A DNA stretch of 44,343 nt from an uncultured Bacillota bacterium (GCA_949296805.1 CASFPO010000011.1:1-44343), one strand, 5' to 3'. Positions 28,971-38,514 are shown, counted from the stretch's first letter. Notes: generated by a model not told the origin, from the sequence alone. Program-made: numbers and translations.

Positions 28971-29867
28971 ATGATAAAAAAGAAAAGTATAGTTTTAAAT
29001 GGTGTTGATGACAAAGCTCAAAGAGCAGTTCTAACGCTTGAAAGTGATGGCGAAATGACAATAGGTAGGGTAAGACTCTATAATTTTGGGGTTGAACCTC
29101 AAGGTATAATTAGCCTAGGAATTAACGATGGCAATAGCATAATAAAGGCAGGGCTGACACATTCTTCAGGTATGCTTTTTACTTTCAAAAGTGAATTAAA
29201 ACAAATTCCCGAAAAGTTTTCCTGTGCTGTAGTCAATTTTGTAAATGGCGAGCCTAAACCACTGCTTTATGGCTCAAGTGAGGGCTATCAAGACAAGGAG
29301 CAAGTTTTTGACCAAGTGATATCAGCTTTGTCCTCAAGCAAGAATGCTCAGCAAGTCGAGGAAGTATTAAATCAATATGGTATTGATTATGACAAAGAGG
29401 AAAAGGAGGAGATAGAACAATTGATTGACAAGGAAGTAAAAGCTTGTCAAAATGACTGCGATAACTGTGAGTATAAAAAGTTTTATCTGTCACATACAAG
29501 AAAGATGGAAGTCATTGAAGGCGAAAACAACAAGTTTTATAATGAGATGAAAGAGCAAATAGACACCCTTTTTGCCAATAATCCAAGCGAAAATTATCTA
29601 GAGCAGTTACTACCAAATTCCAAATGGGTTAAGGTTAATATTGATGACAATGGAAATTACTATGTGCTTGGACTGTTATATGAGGGAGAAAATTTGAAAT
29701 ATATTTGCTATGGTGTGCCAGGCGTCTATCAAAAATACCCACCAAGAGAACTCTCTGGCTATCCAGTTTGGTTTCCTTTAGATGAAAAAAGCCCCGAAGG
29801 GTTTGGATACTGGCTTTCCTATCAAGATGCAAATAGTGGAGAAAGTGTTAAAGCGGTTGTGGTATAA
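28971..29867 (+). CDS. Two-domain protein of unknown function
   Basis: 298 aa, not recognised. Residues 1-105 form a beta-rich domain (GRVRLYNFGVEPQGIISLGI, LTHSSGMLFTF, CAVVNFVNG, PLLYGSS) that reads like a self-contained module. A charged helical linker (about 110-190) carries a cysteine group C159, C163, C166 (CQNDCDNCEY), possibly metal binding or disulfide. The C-terminal domain (SKWVKVNIDDNGNYYVLGLL, ICYGVPGVYQKYPP, GYWLSYQDANSG) is also beta-rich. No signal peptide or membrane helix, so cytosolic. The start is fixed by AGAGGTG, which lies inside the hairpin at 28932-28970. The alpha/beta hydrolase follows 28 nt downstream, probably in the same transcript. Confidence 0.7.
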   Translation: MIKKKSIVLNGVDDKAQRAVLTLESDGEMTIGRVRLYNFGVEPQGIISLGINDGNSIIKAGLTHSSGMLFTFKSELKQIPEKFSCAVVNFVNGEPKPLLYGSSEGYQDKEQVFDQVISALSSSKNAQQVEEVLNQYGIDYDKEEKEEIEQLIDKEVKACQNDCDNCEYKKFYLSHTRKMEVIEGENNKFYNEMKEQIDTLFANNPSENYLEQLLPNSKWVKVNIDDNGNYYVLGLLYEGENLKYICYGVPGVYQKYPPRELSGYPVWFPLDEKSPEGFGYWLSYQDANSGESVKAVVV

Positions 29868-29895
29868 ACTTGTTAAATTTTAAAAAGGATTATAT

Positions 29896-30819
29896 ATGAA
29901 AATTTTTTTGATAATTTTACTAGTTTTGCTAGTTTTAATTTTACTAGCTGGTGCAGTCTATTTGATTATAGGCTATGTTACTTTTAATTTTGCCTTGTCA
30001 CGCAAGGGCAAGCTAAAAAAAGAAATAGAATTGAAAAGTAAATCTTCACTTTCTAAACAGCCAGAAATCGAAAATTATTTTTCAAACTTTGAAAAGCTAG
30101 AAGTAAAAAGCAATGAGGATTTAAGGCTTGTTGGTTTTTATAAAAATAATAATAAGGATAAACTTGCCTTGCTCGTGCATGGCTATGGTGGAAGCCATTA
30201 TGACAGCTATAGCTATTCAAAAATTTTTGAGGAACGAGGCTATGATATTTTAGCGATAGACCTAAGAGCTCACGGAGAAAGTGAGGGCGACTATTTAACC
30301 ATGGGACTAAATGAACATTATGATATTTTAAAATGGATTGAAAGGCTACTAAAATTAAACAGAAATTATAAGATTGTACTTTTTGGGATATCCATGGGGG
30401 CTAGCACTGTGTGTATGACAATAGGGGAAACACTTCCAAACAATGTGATATGTGCCATCGAAGATTGTGGATATGACAATGCCAATAACCAACTTAAATA
30501 TGTCTATTCAAAAACAAAATTTGTTAAATTGTTTTACAAAATTTTTTACAATTACACCTTAAAATCAAAGGGTATAGACCTTAAAAAAATAGACGCTGTC
30601 GAAAAATTAAAGTCCTCAAAAATACCAGTGCTATTTATTCACGGTAACAAAGATGATTTTGTTCCAACAGCAATGGTATATAAGCTCTATGACGCTGTTT
30701 CGCAAAGCAGACGGGATATCTATATAGCCAAAGATGCCACGCACACAAAAAGCATAGATGTTAACGAAAAAGAATATAAACGAAGAATAGATAAATTTTT
30801 AACAAAATATTGCGTTTAA
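29896..30819 (+). CDS. Membrane-anchored alpha/beta hydrolase
   Basis: 307 aa. An N-terminal membrane helix (about residues 2-27, FLIILLVLLVLILLAGAVYL) is followed by a serine hydrolase domain: oxyanion region LLVHGYGGSH, DLRAHGESEG, nucleophile elbow GISMG with Ser166, acid in IHGNKDDFVP and catalytic His in DATHTKS. This layout matches the BAAT/dienelactone-like hydrolases often annotated as YqkD/FrsA relatives; substrate is unknown. The SD AAGGA precedes the ATG. The gene ends at an AT-rich region with the terminator 30931-30956. Confidence 0.88.
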   Translation: MKIFLIILLVLLVLILLAGAVYLIIGYVTFNFALSRKGKLKKEIELKSKSSLSKQPEIENYFSNFEKLEVKSNEDLRLVGFYKNNNKDKLALLVHGYGGSHYDSYSYSKIFEERGYDILAIDLRAHGESEGDYLTMGLNEHYDILKWIERLLKLNRNYKIVLFGISMGASTVCMTIGETLPNNVICAIEDCGYDNANNQLKYVYSKTKFVKLFYKIFYNYTLKSKGIDLKKIDAVEKLKSSKIPVLFIHGNKDDFVPTAMVYKLYDAVSQSRRDIYIAKDATHTKSIDVNEKEYKRRIDKFLTKYCV

Positions 30820-30930
30820 AAATTAATTTATTTTAATATTATTTTTTATGTATTTTTTTATTAATTTTTTATATTTTTTAAATAATATTTATATTTTATG
30901 CATTTTTAAAAAATAATTTTTACAAAAATA

Positions 30931-30956
30931 AAAAAATCGGAGTTAACCGATTTTTT
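30931..30956. terminator. Bidirectional terminator between hydrolase and PFOR
   Basis: AAAAAATCGG/CCGATTTTTT stem (10 bp) with an AGTTAA loop and T-runs on both strands. It serves the converging hydrolase (plus) and PFOR (minus) genes. Confidence 0.8.
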
Positions 30957-30969
30957 TATTTAATTTATT

Positions 30970-31026
30970 ATAAAATAATTAAAAATAATTAAAAATAATC
31001 AAAAATAATTAAAAATAATTAAAAAT
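30970..31026. repeat. Short tandem repeat, 10-nt unit AAAAATAATT
   Basis: About five to six near-perfect copies of AAAAATAATT (one copy with T to C) directly downstream of the PFOR gene, in a 100% A/T-dominated stretch. Probably slippage-generated; copy number may vary between strains. Confidence 0.8.
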
Positions 31027-31040
31027 CATAAATAAATTTA

Positions 31041-34000
31041 TTATTTATTATTTAATTTATTTAAAAATTCAAAAGCTTCTTTAGCGTATTGTCTTTGTTT
31101 TTCCAAAAGGTCAAAATTTCCTTTTTCGATAGTAGACACAAACCTTCGCTCTTCTTTGAGAAAATCATAATAACTTTCGTCATTAAACTTGCTAAATAAA
31201 GTTAATTTTTTGTCGATAGGGTTATACTGATACAAAGGCCAAAAACCACATTCAGTTGCCTTTCTCATATGCTCCATCATATCAGACATATCAAAGCCTT
31301 GATTAACACAAGGGGCATAGGCGATTATTAAAGAAACACCTTTATAGTCTTGTGCATCCTTGATAGCTTTTATGGTATAATTAATGTTGCCACCTAGTGA
31401 AACTTGAGCTATATAAACGTCTTTGTAAGTTAGGGCAATTTCTCCGATATTTTTCTTACGCAAAGCCTTGCCATTTTCAGCAAATTTTACCGAAGCACCT
31501 GTCGGTGTTGCTTTGCTTTGTTGTCCGCCAGTATTAGAATAGGTTTGATTGTCTAAAATCAAAATATTTACATCTTCGCCACTTGCGAGGATATGGTCAA
31601 GTCCGCCAAAGCCAATATCATATGCCCAACCATCTCCACCTATTATCCAAATTTTTTTATCTTTGTTTTGAGAATACTGTGAGCCAAGTTTTATTCCAAG
31701 TCCAAACTCAGCATTATCCTCAAATAAGCTATTTGCCCAAAATACACCTTTGCCATTTTCATCCTTTCCATAAGGACAAGAGCCAAAAGTTCCGCCGTAG
31801 ATGGAAGAGCATCCAGTCGCATTCGCTATCATCAAGTTTGAACCATTAAGCATTGTTAAAATTTTTATATACGGCGTCTCGCCACAGCCAGCACAAGCTC
31901 CACTAAATTTAAACAGACTGTTTTCAAATTGTAAGCCTTTAGCAGTAGTAATAGGGAAGAGATTTTGCTTTTCTTGTTTATAAGTTTTGTCAGTTTGATA
32001 CTCATCAATTTTTTCTTGCAAAAGCTCTTGAGCCTCATCCATCACAAGTGCTTTTTTGATGGCAGGGCAGGTTTTCGCACATACACCACAGCCTGTACAG
32101 TCCTCAGGCGAAAGCAAAATTTTAAACAATTTATCTTTAAAGCCAAGGGCTGAGATAAAGGTCTCTTTATCTTCAAGCTCGCCACTTACAAGCATAGTTT
32201 TTAAGGCAGAGTGAGGGCAGGCAAGAGTGCATTGTCCACACTGAATACAATTTTCTTTTATCCATTTTGGAAGCCTAAGTGCTATACCTCTCTTTTCATA
32301 TTGGGAGGTGTCAAGCTCGGTAGAGCCATCATCACTAAAGGCTGAAACTGGTATTTTGTCGCCTTCAAGATTTTTTTGTTTTTTCATAATCTTTTGATAA
32401 AATTCATTTTCGTACTCTGCCTGAGATTTGTAAACTTTACCTTTTAAAGACATAACGGCAACTTCTTTTAGGCTATTGAGTGCAGTTTTCATAGCCTTAA
32501 TATTCTGCTCAACAACATCGCTACCTTTGCTTGCAAAAAGTTTGCGGATATCTTTTTCTATCTCACTTTCAATCTCTTTGTCTGAGAGTAGTTTTGTACA
32601 TTTAAACAGAGCAGTTTGCATAATGATATTGATTTTTGCACCCAGCTTGCACTCAGAGGCTATCTTCTGCCCATTTATAACAAAAAGTTTTGCCTGTTTT
32701 TCCTTTAAAATCTTCACATAGCTCTCTGGCAGTACCTTAGAGATTTCATCTTTATTGAAGATAGAGTTTATTAAAACTACGCCGTTATCTTTAAGCCCTT
32801 CAAGGCAGTTGTACCTAGTTACAAAAGAAAAGTTGTTGATAGAAATAACATCCTCATCTTGAACTAGATATTCACTCTTTATCGGAGTGTCAGACAGTCG
32901 CAGATGAGATACAGTCAAACTTCCTGACTTTTTTGAGTCATATTCAAAATAGCCTTGTACATATTTGTTATAATTTTCTCCAAGTATTTTTATAGTTGAC
33001 TTACTCGCAGAAACAGAACCGTCAGAGCCGAGACCATAAATCTTTATTTGAAAAGCATTCAGTTTTGATTTATAGGTTGTTAGCGGAAGGGAAGAGTTAT
33101 TCACATCATCAATTATGCCAACAGTAAAATTATTCATCTGCTTTGAGCTTGCATTATAATATATACTATCAACAAAGTTTGGCGTAAAATCTTTTCCGCC
33201 AAGTCCGTATCTGCCTGATAACACCTTTATATTTCGCCCGCTGTTAAAGACGGCACTAGTGACGTCAAGAGCTAGAGGAGGGATAGCGCCATTTTCTTTA
33301 GTTCGGTCAAGTACTGTGATAGTTTTAACGCTTTTAGGTAGTTTTTTAATAAACTCTTCTTGAAAGAAAGGTCTATATAAAACAACTTTAACAAGTCCTA
33401 TTTTTTTATTTGGGTTTTGCATAATATATTCTTCAATAGTCTCACAAGCTGAGCCGATTGCAACTATAACATTTTCAGCATCTTTACTGCCATAATATTC
33501 AAAAAAGTCAAAATTGCTATTTGTTAAACTGTTGACCTGCTCAAAAATTTCCTTCAAGTCTTTTTGAACATTGTCATATTTAAACTGATTTGCCTCTCTA
33601 TTTTGGAAGAAAACATCAGGATTTTGTGCAGTGCCAAACTGCTTGTCTTGATAAGAATTTTTAAAGTCGGTAAAATAATCTTTAATCACACTCTTTATCT
33701 CATCATCTTCAAGAAGGTTAATTTTTTGATATTCGTGACTAGTTCTAAACCCATCAAAAAAATGTAGAACGGGCAGTCTAGTTTTCATAGCAAGAGTGTG
33801 GCTAACAAGTGCCATATAATGACTTGCTTGAACAGAAGAGGAAGCAAGCATAACAAAACCAGTACCTCTTGTCGCCATAACGTCAGAGTGGTCACAAAAG
33901 ATTGACAAGGCGTGCGAGGCAACAGCTCTTGCAGATACATGAAAAACTGCTGGCAAACCTTCGCCTGCAATTTTGAACATATTTGGAATCATAAGCAGTA

Positions 34001-34262
34001 GCCCTTGCGAAGAGGTAAAAGTGGTGCTGTAGGAGCGGGCAAGTAAAGCGCCGTGTAAAGCTCCAGCCACGCCACCTTCAGACTGCATTTCAATGATTTT
34101 AACTTCTTCGCCAAATATATTTTTTTTGCCCTTGCTGTTTAAGCTTGAACAGTACTCTGCCATAGGACTTGACGGAGTTATTGGATAGATAGGCAAAACT
34201 TCAGATAATTTATAAGCTATTTCTCCAACAGCCGAGCAAGTATCAGTAATTATTTTTTTCAT
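31041..34262 (-). CDS. nifJ: Pyruvate:ferredoxin oxidoreductase, single-chain
   Basis: 1073 aa from the ATG at 34262, preceded by AGGAG 5 nt upstream; a further upstream ATG (34307) overlaps the promoter and is rejected. Oxidises pyruvate to acetyl-CoA and CO2, passing electrons to ferredoxin. Domains in order: pyruvate-binding domain (YPITPSSPMAEYC, then HFFDGFRTSHE), the GTAQNPDVFFQNREA segment, a two-cluster ferredoxin domain (CIQCGQCTLACP near 670, CTGCGVCAKTCP near 717), then the TPP domain (GACAGCGETPY, GGDGWAYDIGFGGLDH near 873, YSNTGGQQSKATPTGA) with the C-terminal cluster cysteine in APCVNQG. About 100 residues shorter than typical enzymes (about 1170-1190), but all motifs remain. 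It indicates an anaerobe. Confidence 0.95.
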   Translation of the reverse strand: MKKIITDTCSAVGEIAYKLSEVLPIYPITPSSPMAEYCSSLNSKGKKNIFGEEVKIIEMQSEGGVAGALHGALLARSYSTTFTSSQGLLLMIPNMFKIAGEGLPAVFHVSARAVASHALSIFCDHSDVMATRGTGFVMLASSSVQASHYMALVSHTLAMKTRLPVLHFFDGFRTSHEYQKINLLEDDEIKSVIKDYFTDFKNSYQDKQFGTAQNPDVFFQNREANQFKYDNVQKDLKEIFEQVNSLTNSNFDFFEYYGSKDAENVIVAIGSACETIEEYIMQNPNKKIGLVKVVLYRPFFQEEFIKKLPKSVKTITVLDRTKENGAIPPLALDVTSAVFNSGRNIKVLSGRYGLGGKDFTPNFVDSIYYNASSKQMNNFTVGIIDDVNNSSLPLTTYKSKLNAFQIKIYGLGSDGSVSASKSTIKILGENYNKYVQGYFEYDSKKSGSLTVSHLRLSDTPIKSEYLVQDEDVISINNFSFVTRYNCLEGLKDNGVVLINSIFNKDEISKVLPESYVKILKEKQAKLFVINGQKIASECKLGAKINIIMQTALFKCTKLLSDKEIESEIEKDIRKLFASKGSDVVEQNIKAMKTALNSLKEVAVMSLKGKVYKSQAEYENEFYQKIMKKQKNLEGDKIPVSAFSDDGSTELDTSQYEKRGIALRLPKWIKENCIQCGQCTLACPHSALKTMLVSGELEDKETFISALGFKDKLFKILLSPEDCTGCGVCAKTCPAIKKALVMDEAQELLQEKIDEYQTDKTYKQEKQNLFPITTAKGLQFENSLFKFSGACAGCGETPYIKILTMLNGSNLMIANATGCSSIYGGTFGSCPYGKDENGKGVFWANSLFEDNAEFGLGIKLGSQYSQNKDKKIWIIGGDGWAYDIGFGGLDHILASGEDVNILILDNQTYSNTGGQQSKATPTGASVKFAENGKALRKKNIGEIALTYKDVYIAQVSLGGNINYTIKAIKDAQDYKGVSLIIAYAPCVNQGFDMSDMMEHMRKATECGFWPLYQYNPIDKKLTLFSKFNDESYYDFLKEERRFVSTIEKGNFDLLEKQRQYAKEAFEFLNKLNNK

Positions 34263-34278
34263 AAAAACTCCTAAAATT

Positions 34279-34307
34279 AGTATATATTTTTTTATTTTTT
34301 TAGTCAA
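34279..34307 (-). promoter_or_regulatory. Promoter of the PFOR gene
   Basis: Minus strand: TTGACT (34302-34307), 17-nt spacer, TATACT (34279-34284), 17 nt before the ATG at 34262. Confidence 0.75.
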
Positions 34308-34384
34308 TTAAATAATTATTAAATAAATAAAAAATAATCTTAAAAACATTTTTTTATTTTCAAATAAAATATTATAATTAAATT

Positions 34385-35119
34385 ATGAAAAGAGTATTAT
34401 TAACAATTGAATATGATGGAAGCAATTATTTTGGCTGGCAAAAACAACCAAAATTTAAAACTATTCAGGGCGAAATAGAAAATGCTATTTTAAAATCGAT
34501 CGGCGAAGAAGTGGAACTTTTTGGTAGCGGAAGAACTGATGCAGGCGTTCACGCCTTAAATCAAAAAGCACACTTTGATTTGACAAGGGCAGTGCCTATC
34601 TCAAAGCTTCCTGAAATCTTAAATAACATTTTACCAGATGATATTGTTATAAAGAGTGCAGAAGAAGTTGACTTAAATTTTCACGCTCGTTTTTCTGCTC
34701 ATAAAAAATGTTATAGCTATAAAATATATAACAGCCAAGTAAAAGATGCCTTTTTAGCAAGGCGAGTGGGCTTTGTTAAACGAGAACTTGGCGAGCAAAA
34801 AATGCTTGAAGCCAGCAAACTTTTAATCGGCAAACATAACTTTAAAGGCTTTTGCTCAAGCAATACCTGTACAGATAACTTTGTTCGCCAAATTTATGAT
34901 ATAAAGATAGCTCGAGAGAATAATTTTATAGTAGTTGATGTTGTTGGTAATGGCTTTTTATACAATATGGTGCGAATAATAGTTGGAACACTTGTCGATT
35001 ATGCTCTCGATAAACTTAGCTATCAAGATATAGTAAATGCACTTGAAAATGGAGACAGAAGTAGCTCAGGTCAAACAATGAGTCCCTATGGCTTATACCT
35101 TAAAGATGTTATATATTAG
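34385..35119 (+). CDS. truA: tRNA pseudouridine(38-40) synthase
   Basis: 244 aa, normal length. Converts uridines 38-40 of the tRNA anticodon arm to pseudouridine. The start LLTIEYDGSNYFGWQKQP, the catalytic Asp motif GSGRTDAGVHAL, NFHARFSAHKKCYSYKIYN and the C-terminal GNGFLYNMVRIIVGTL are all characteristic of TruA. The ATG lacks a Shine-Dalgarno; TATAAT lies 6 nt upstream (34373-34378), so a leaderless transcript is likely. It diverges from PFOR and is followed by alaS 59 nt later with a separate promoter. Confidence 0.96.
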   Translation: MKRVLLTIEYDGSNYFGWQKQPKFKTIQGEIENAILKSIGEEVELFGSGRTDAGVHALNQKAHFDLTRAVPISKLPEILNNILPDDIVIKSAEEVDLNFHARFSAHKKCYSYKIYNSQVKDAFLARRVGFVKRELGEQKMLEASKLLIGKHNFKGFCSSNTCTDNFVRQIYDIKIARENNFIVVDVVGNGFLYNMVRIIVGTLVDYALDKLSYQDIVNALENGDRSSSGQTMSPYGLYLKDVIY

Positions 35120-35128
35120 CCAATTTTA

Positions 35129-35157
35129 TTGCTTTTTTTTGCGTAGTGTGATACAAT
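35129..35157 (+). promoter_or_regulatory. Promoter of alaS
   Basis: TTGCTT (35129-35134), 17-nt spacer, TACAAT (35152-35157); SD GAGGAAAG follows 6 nt or so before the ATG at 35179. The leader is too short for a T-box. Confidence 0.5.
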
Positions 35158-35178
35158 TACTTTGTTACGAGGAAAGAA

Positions 35179-36996
35179 ATGAAAACAGATAGACAGTTAA
35201 AAGAATTATGGATAAAATTTTTTACCAACAAAGGCTTTAAAAGAATTCCAGGTTATTCAATAATACCAGAAAATGACCCTACGGTTCTATTTACAACTGC
35301 AGGGATGCATCCGCTTGTACCTTATCTACTTGGCGAGCCACATCCTCAGGGCGAAAAGATTTTTGATGTGCAAAGATGTATTAGAACAAATGATATTGAC
35401 TCGGTAGGAGATGCAAGCCACCTAACGCTTTTTGAGATGCTTGGCAATTGGACTTTAGGCAGTTGCAATAAAAAGGAAATGATTAAACTTAGCTTTGAGT
35501 TTTTGACAAGCCCAGAATATCTTAACTTGCCAAAAGAAAAGCTTGCCGTTACCGTCTTTGCGGGCGATGAAACAGCACCACGAGATACCGAGGCTTATAA
35601 CGCTTGGAAAGAGTGCGGTATAAAAGAAATCTTTTACCTTCCAAAAGAACATAACTGGTGGGCATTAGGAGGCGGGGTAGGACCTTGCGGGCCAGACACA
35701 GAAATGTTCTATGACACAGGCAAGCCAAAATGTTCAAAGGACTGTTCTCCTGCCTGCGATTGCGGAAAATATTTGGAGATTTGGAATGATGTTTTTATGC
35801 AGTATCGTGTTAAAGAGGCTGGAGGCAACGCAGAAAAACTTGACAGACCAAACATAGACACTGGTATGGGGCTTGAGAGGACTATAGCTGTATTGAACGG
35901 TGCAAAAAGTGTTTACGATTCTGGCTGTTTAAAAAGGGTTATTGATTATATTGAAAGTAAAGCCAGCATAAAATATAACGAGAGCGAGCAGTCTACTAAA
36001 GCCTATAGGATTATTACCGACCACATAAGGTCATCAGTGTTTATTTTGGGAGACGAACGAGGAGTAGTTCCATCCAATGTAGGTCAAGGCTATATTCTGA
36101 GAAGATTTATCCGCAGGTCTATAAATTGTGCTAGAAATATCGGGTTTGATGTTAAGTATTTTACTGACATCGCAGATATTTATATTGACGAGTATGGACA
36201 AGATTATTCTGATATAGCAAACCACAGACAATTTATTAAAGAGGAATTATTAAAAGAAGTAGATAAATTTTCCAAGGCACTTGAAGAAGGTCATAAAGAG
36301 TTTGAAAAAGTTTTGCAAGGAATTGAAAAACACAAGGCTTTTGCACTTAAAAATGGCGAAAGTGTGGATAATAAAATTAGCGGAAAGGCAGCATTTCGCT
36401 TGTATGACACCTTTGGTTTTCCGTTTGAGCTTACGCAAGAACTTGCAAAAGAGCGTGGCTATAGCGTAGACAAGGCAGAGTTTGACGAGAAATTTAAAGA
36501 GCATCAAGAAAAATCTCGAGTAGCCTCGGCAGGAACCTTTAAAGGCGGACTTGCTGATGGCTCAAAACAATCGGCAAGATTGCATACAGCCACACATCTT
36601 TTACTTGCGGGCTTGCAAAGTATGTTTGGCAAACAAGTAGTACAAAAGGGCTCAAATATAACACCAGAGAGACTAAGGTTTGACTTTAATCTTGACCATA
36701 AAATGATGCAAGAAGAGCTTGATAGACTAGAAAAGTTTGTAAATGATGCAATAGAAAAGGCAATACCAGTAACTTGCACAATTATGAGTCTTGAAGAGGC
36801 TAAAAACTCAGGCGCTCACGGTACTTTTACTGATAAATATGGCTCGCAAGTTAAAGTTTATACAATAGGAAACGTCAGTAAAGAAATTTGCGGAGGGCCA
36901 CACGCTGAGAATACAAAAGAATTGCACCATTTTAAAATTATAAAAGAAGAATCGTCATCTAGTGGCATACGAAGAATTAAAGCAATCTTAGATTAA
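35179..36996 (+). CDS. alaS: Alanyl-tRNA synthetase, short form lacking C-Ala
   Basis: 605 aa against about 870 for the usual bacterial enzyme. The catalytic class II domain is intact (PENDPTVLFTTAGMHPLVPY, CIRTNDIDSVGDASHLTLFE, GPCGPDTEMFYDTG), as are the tRNA-binding domain and the editing domain with its zinc ligands H469, H473 (HTATH), C571 and H575 (CGGPH). The protein ends right after the editing domain, so the oligomerisation/C-Ala domain is missing. The TTAGMHPLVPYLLGEPHPQG signature and a Cys cluster in CSKDCSPACDCG are features I associate with the short AlaRS of Patescibacteria and some Clostridia. Charges tRNA-Ala. Whether it is the only AlaRS of this cell cannot be seen. Confidence 0.92.
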   Translation: MKTDRQLKELWIKFFTNKGFKRIPGYSIIPENDPTVLFTTAGMHPLVPYLLGEPHPQGEKIFDVQRCIRTNDIDSVGDASHLTLFEMLGNWTLGSCNKKEMIKLSFEFLTSPEYLNLPKEKLAVTVFAGDETAPRDTEAYNAWKECGIKEIFYLPKEHNWWALGGGVGPCGPDTEMFYDTGKPKCSKDCSPACDCGKYLEIWNDVFMQYRVKEAGGNAEKLDRPNIDTGMGLERTIAVLNGAKSVYDSGCLKRVIDYIESKASIKYNESEQSTKAYRIITDHIRSSVFILGDERGVVPSNVGQGYILRRFIRRSINCARNIGFDVKYFTDIADIYIDEYGQDYSDIANHRQFIKEELLKEVDKFSKALEEGHKEFEKVLQGIEKHKAFALKNGESVDNKISGKAAFRLYDTFGFPFELTQELAKERGYSVDKAEFDEKFKEHQEKSRVASAGTFKGGLADGSKQSARLHTATHLLLAGLQSMFGKQVVQKGSNITPERLRFDFNLDHKMMQEELDRLEKFVNDAIEKAIPVTCTIMSLEEAKNSGAHGTFTDKYGSQVKVYTIGNVSKEICGGPHAENTKELHHFKIIKEESSSSGIRRIKAILD

Positions 36997-37021
36997 CTTA
37001 TCTTAAGGTGTTGAAAAAGAT

Positions 37022-37042
37022 ATTATTTTGTGATATAATCAT
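37022..37042 (+). promoter_or_regulatory. Promoter region of the DUF4097-type gene
   Basis: TTGAAA, a 17-nt spacer and TATAAT ending about 17 nt before the ATG at 37057; SD GGAGG is just upstream of the start. The -35 box lies a few bases left of this interval, near 37012. Confidence 0.6.
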
Positions 37043-37056
37043 TATATGGAGGAGAA

Positions 37057-38514
37057 ATGGCTGATAATAAAGTAAAAAAAAGCTTTGCGACATACTTATT
37101 GGTTTTAGTGCTAATATTGGTAGCAGCTTTTTTGATAATTATAGTAGTTATGATGTTCTCTCCGTTCAAAAATATATTAGGTTTTCAATATATATTGTAT
37201 GATATGGATATGGATAGTGCTGACTGTCGGTTTACAGAAACTACAGCTGAAGAGACAATTGACTTTTCTAGCCTAGATGAAATTAATATTACTTGTTCTT
37301 ATGCAAGTGTAAGAGTAGAGCGAATTATTGATTTAGATACCCATGCAATAGGTATTACAAATAAATGCAAGGGTTTTGCAAGAGCGTCTGATAATACCGA
37401 TTTTAATTATGAAATTTATTTTGAAGATGCAAGTAAAACTATTCTCAATATTGAAGTGCAAGAGCCAGAGGGTTTTTTGTTCTTTGATAGAACGGTAGAA
37501 ATCGCATTGTTAATCCCAGCTCAAGCAAGCTATTCTCTTGATAATACACAGGTCAATATTACCTCGCAAAGCGGGAATATCTATGTAGGAAACACACACT
37601 CACTTTCGGAAAATCCAGGGGATACTGGCTTTCAATCTGAAATTGATATAAATGCTTTACAGTTAAGCACAAATAGTGGTTTAATTTACCTAAATCAATA
37701 TTTAAATAATGATTTAAATGAGCTTTATCTTAGGTCTAATAGTGGGGGAATCAATGTTAGACAAGATAACCTTAACATTAGCCAAACTTTTGAGTGCTAT
37801 ACCGACTCAGGCGATGTTAATTTAACTTCAGTTTCCTATACAGGTACAACTTCTTTAGAAGAAAATATAATTCTATATATAAATAATGGCGATTTTTCGG
37901 CAAATACCTTGTCTGGTAATATTAGCTTAAACATTTCAAGCGGATATTTTAGACTTGACAATTTAATAGGTGCTTTAAGCTCAAATAATTCGATTGAGCC
38001 TATGGATAGTGCTTCAATCTCAATAGATGTAGCTGACGGAGACATAAGCTTGCCCTTTGTGAATAGTTCTAGTGTAACTATAGGTAAATTTACTAGCCAA
38101 CATCAAGTTTATATCAATGCAACTTCAGGAAATATTCGCATAGATGAAATAGATGGTTTTGGGCATATTGCGACAACTTCAGGTAACATTAGAGTTAAAG
38201 CTTTGTCAGATGAGATTAACCTAGCGACCACAAGCGGAAATATAAATCTTACCTATGATAGCAGTTCTATCGCTGATGACATTACACTTACTTCATCCTC
38301 GGGAGAAATCAATTTAAGTGTAAGAGATAATTTTCCTTTTATAGCATATTTTTATGATAGCGACAATAATCTAAGAGATGATTTTAATAATATTGATATT
38401 GAATACCACTCTGATAACACAGCAAATCCGTTTATAACCACAACTGCCTCACAGCAAGAAGGGTGTAACATAACAATCACAACAAATGGACATATAAGCA
38501 TTTCATTTATTTAA
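37057..38514 (+). CDS. Membrane-anchored DUF4097-type beta-repeat protein
   Basis: 485 aa. A basic start and one membrane helix (about residues 13-37) anchor a large extracytoplasmic part made of short beta-strand repeats with the pattern T(T)SGNIxVxxLxxxIxxxTTSGNI, typical of the DUF4097/DUF4098 adhesin-like family (for example TTSGNIRVKALSDEINLATT). Clear repeats occupy about 170-440; the first third (40-165) is a separate beta domain (LDEINITCSYASVRVERI). These proteins likely form beta-solenoids on the cell surface; some are linked to envelope stress systems, but no regulator gene is adjacent here. The gene is a single unit with its own promoter and a terminator at 38513-38545. Confidence 0.8.
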   Translation: MADNKVKKSFATYLLVLVLILVAAFLIIIVVMMFSPFKNILGFQYILYDMDMDSADCRFTETTAEETIDFSSLDEINITCSYASVRVERIIDLDTHAIGITNKCKGFARASDNTDFNYEIYFEDASKTILNIEVQEPEGFLFFDRTVEIALLIPAQASYSLDNTQVNITSQSGNIYVGNTHSLSENPGDTGFQSEIDINALQLSTNSGLIYLNQYLNNDLNELYLRSNSGGINVRQDNLNISQTFECYTDSGDVNLTSVSYTGTTSLEENIILYINNGDFSANTLSGNISLNISSGYFRLDNLIGALSSNNSIEPMDSASISIDVADGDISLPFVNSSSVTIGKFTSQHQVYINATSGNIRIDEIDGFGHIATTSGNIRVKALSDEINLATTSGNINLTYDSSSIADDITLTSSSGEINLSVRDNFPFIAYFYDSDNNLRDDFNNIDIEYHSDNTANPFITTTASQQEGCNITITTNGHISISFI

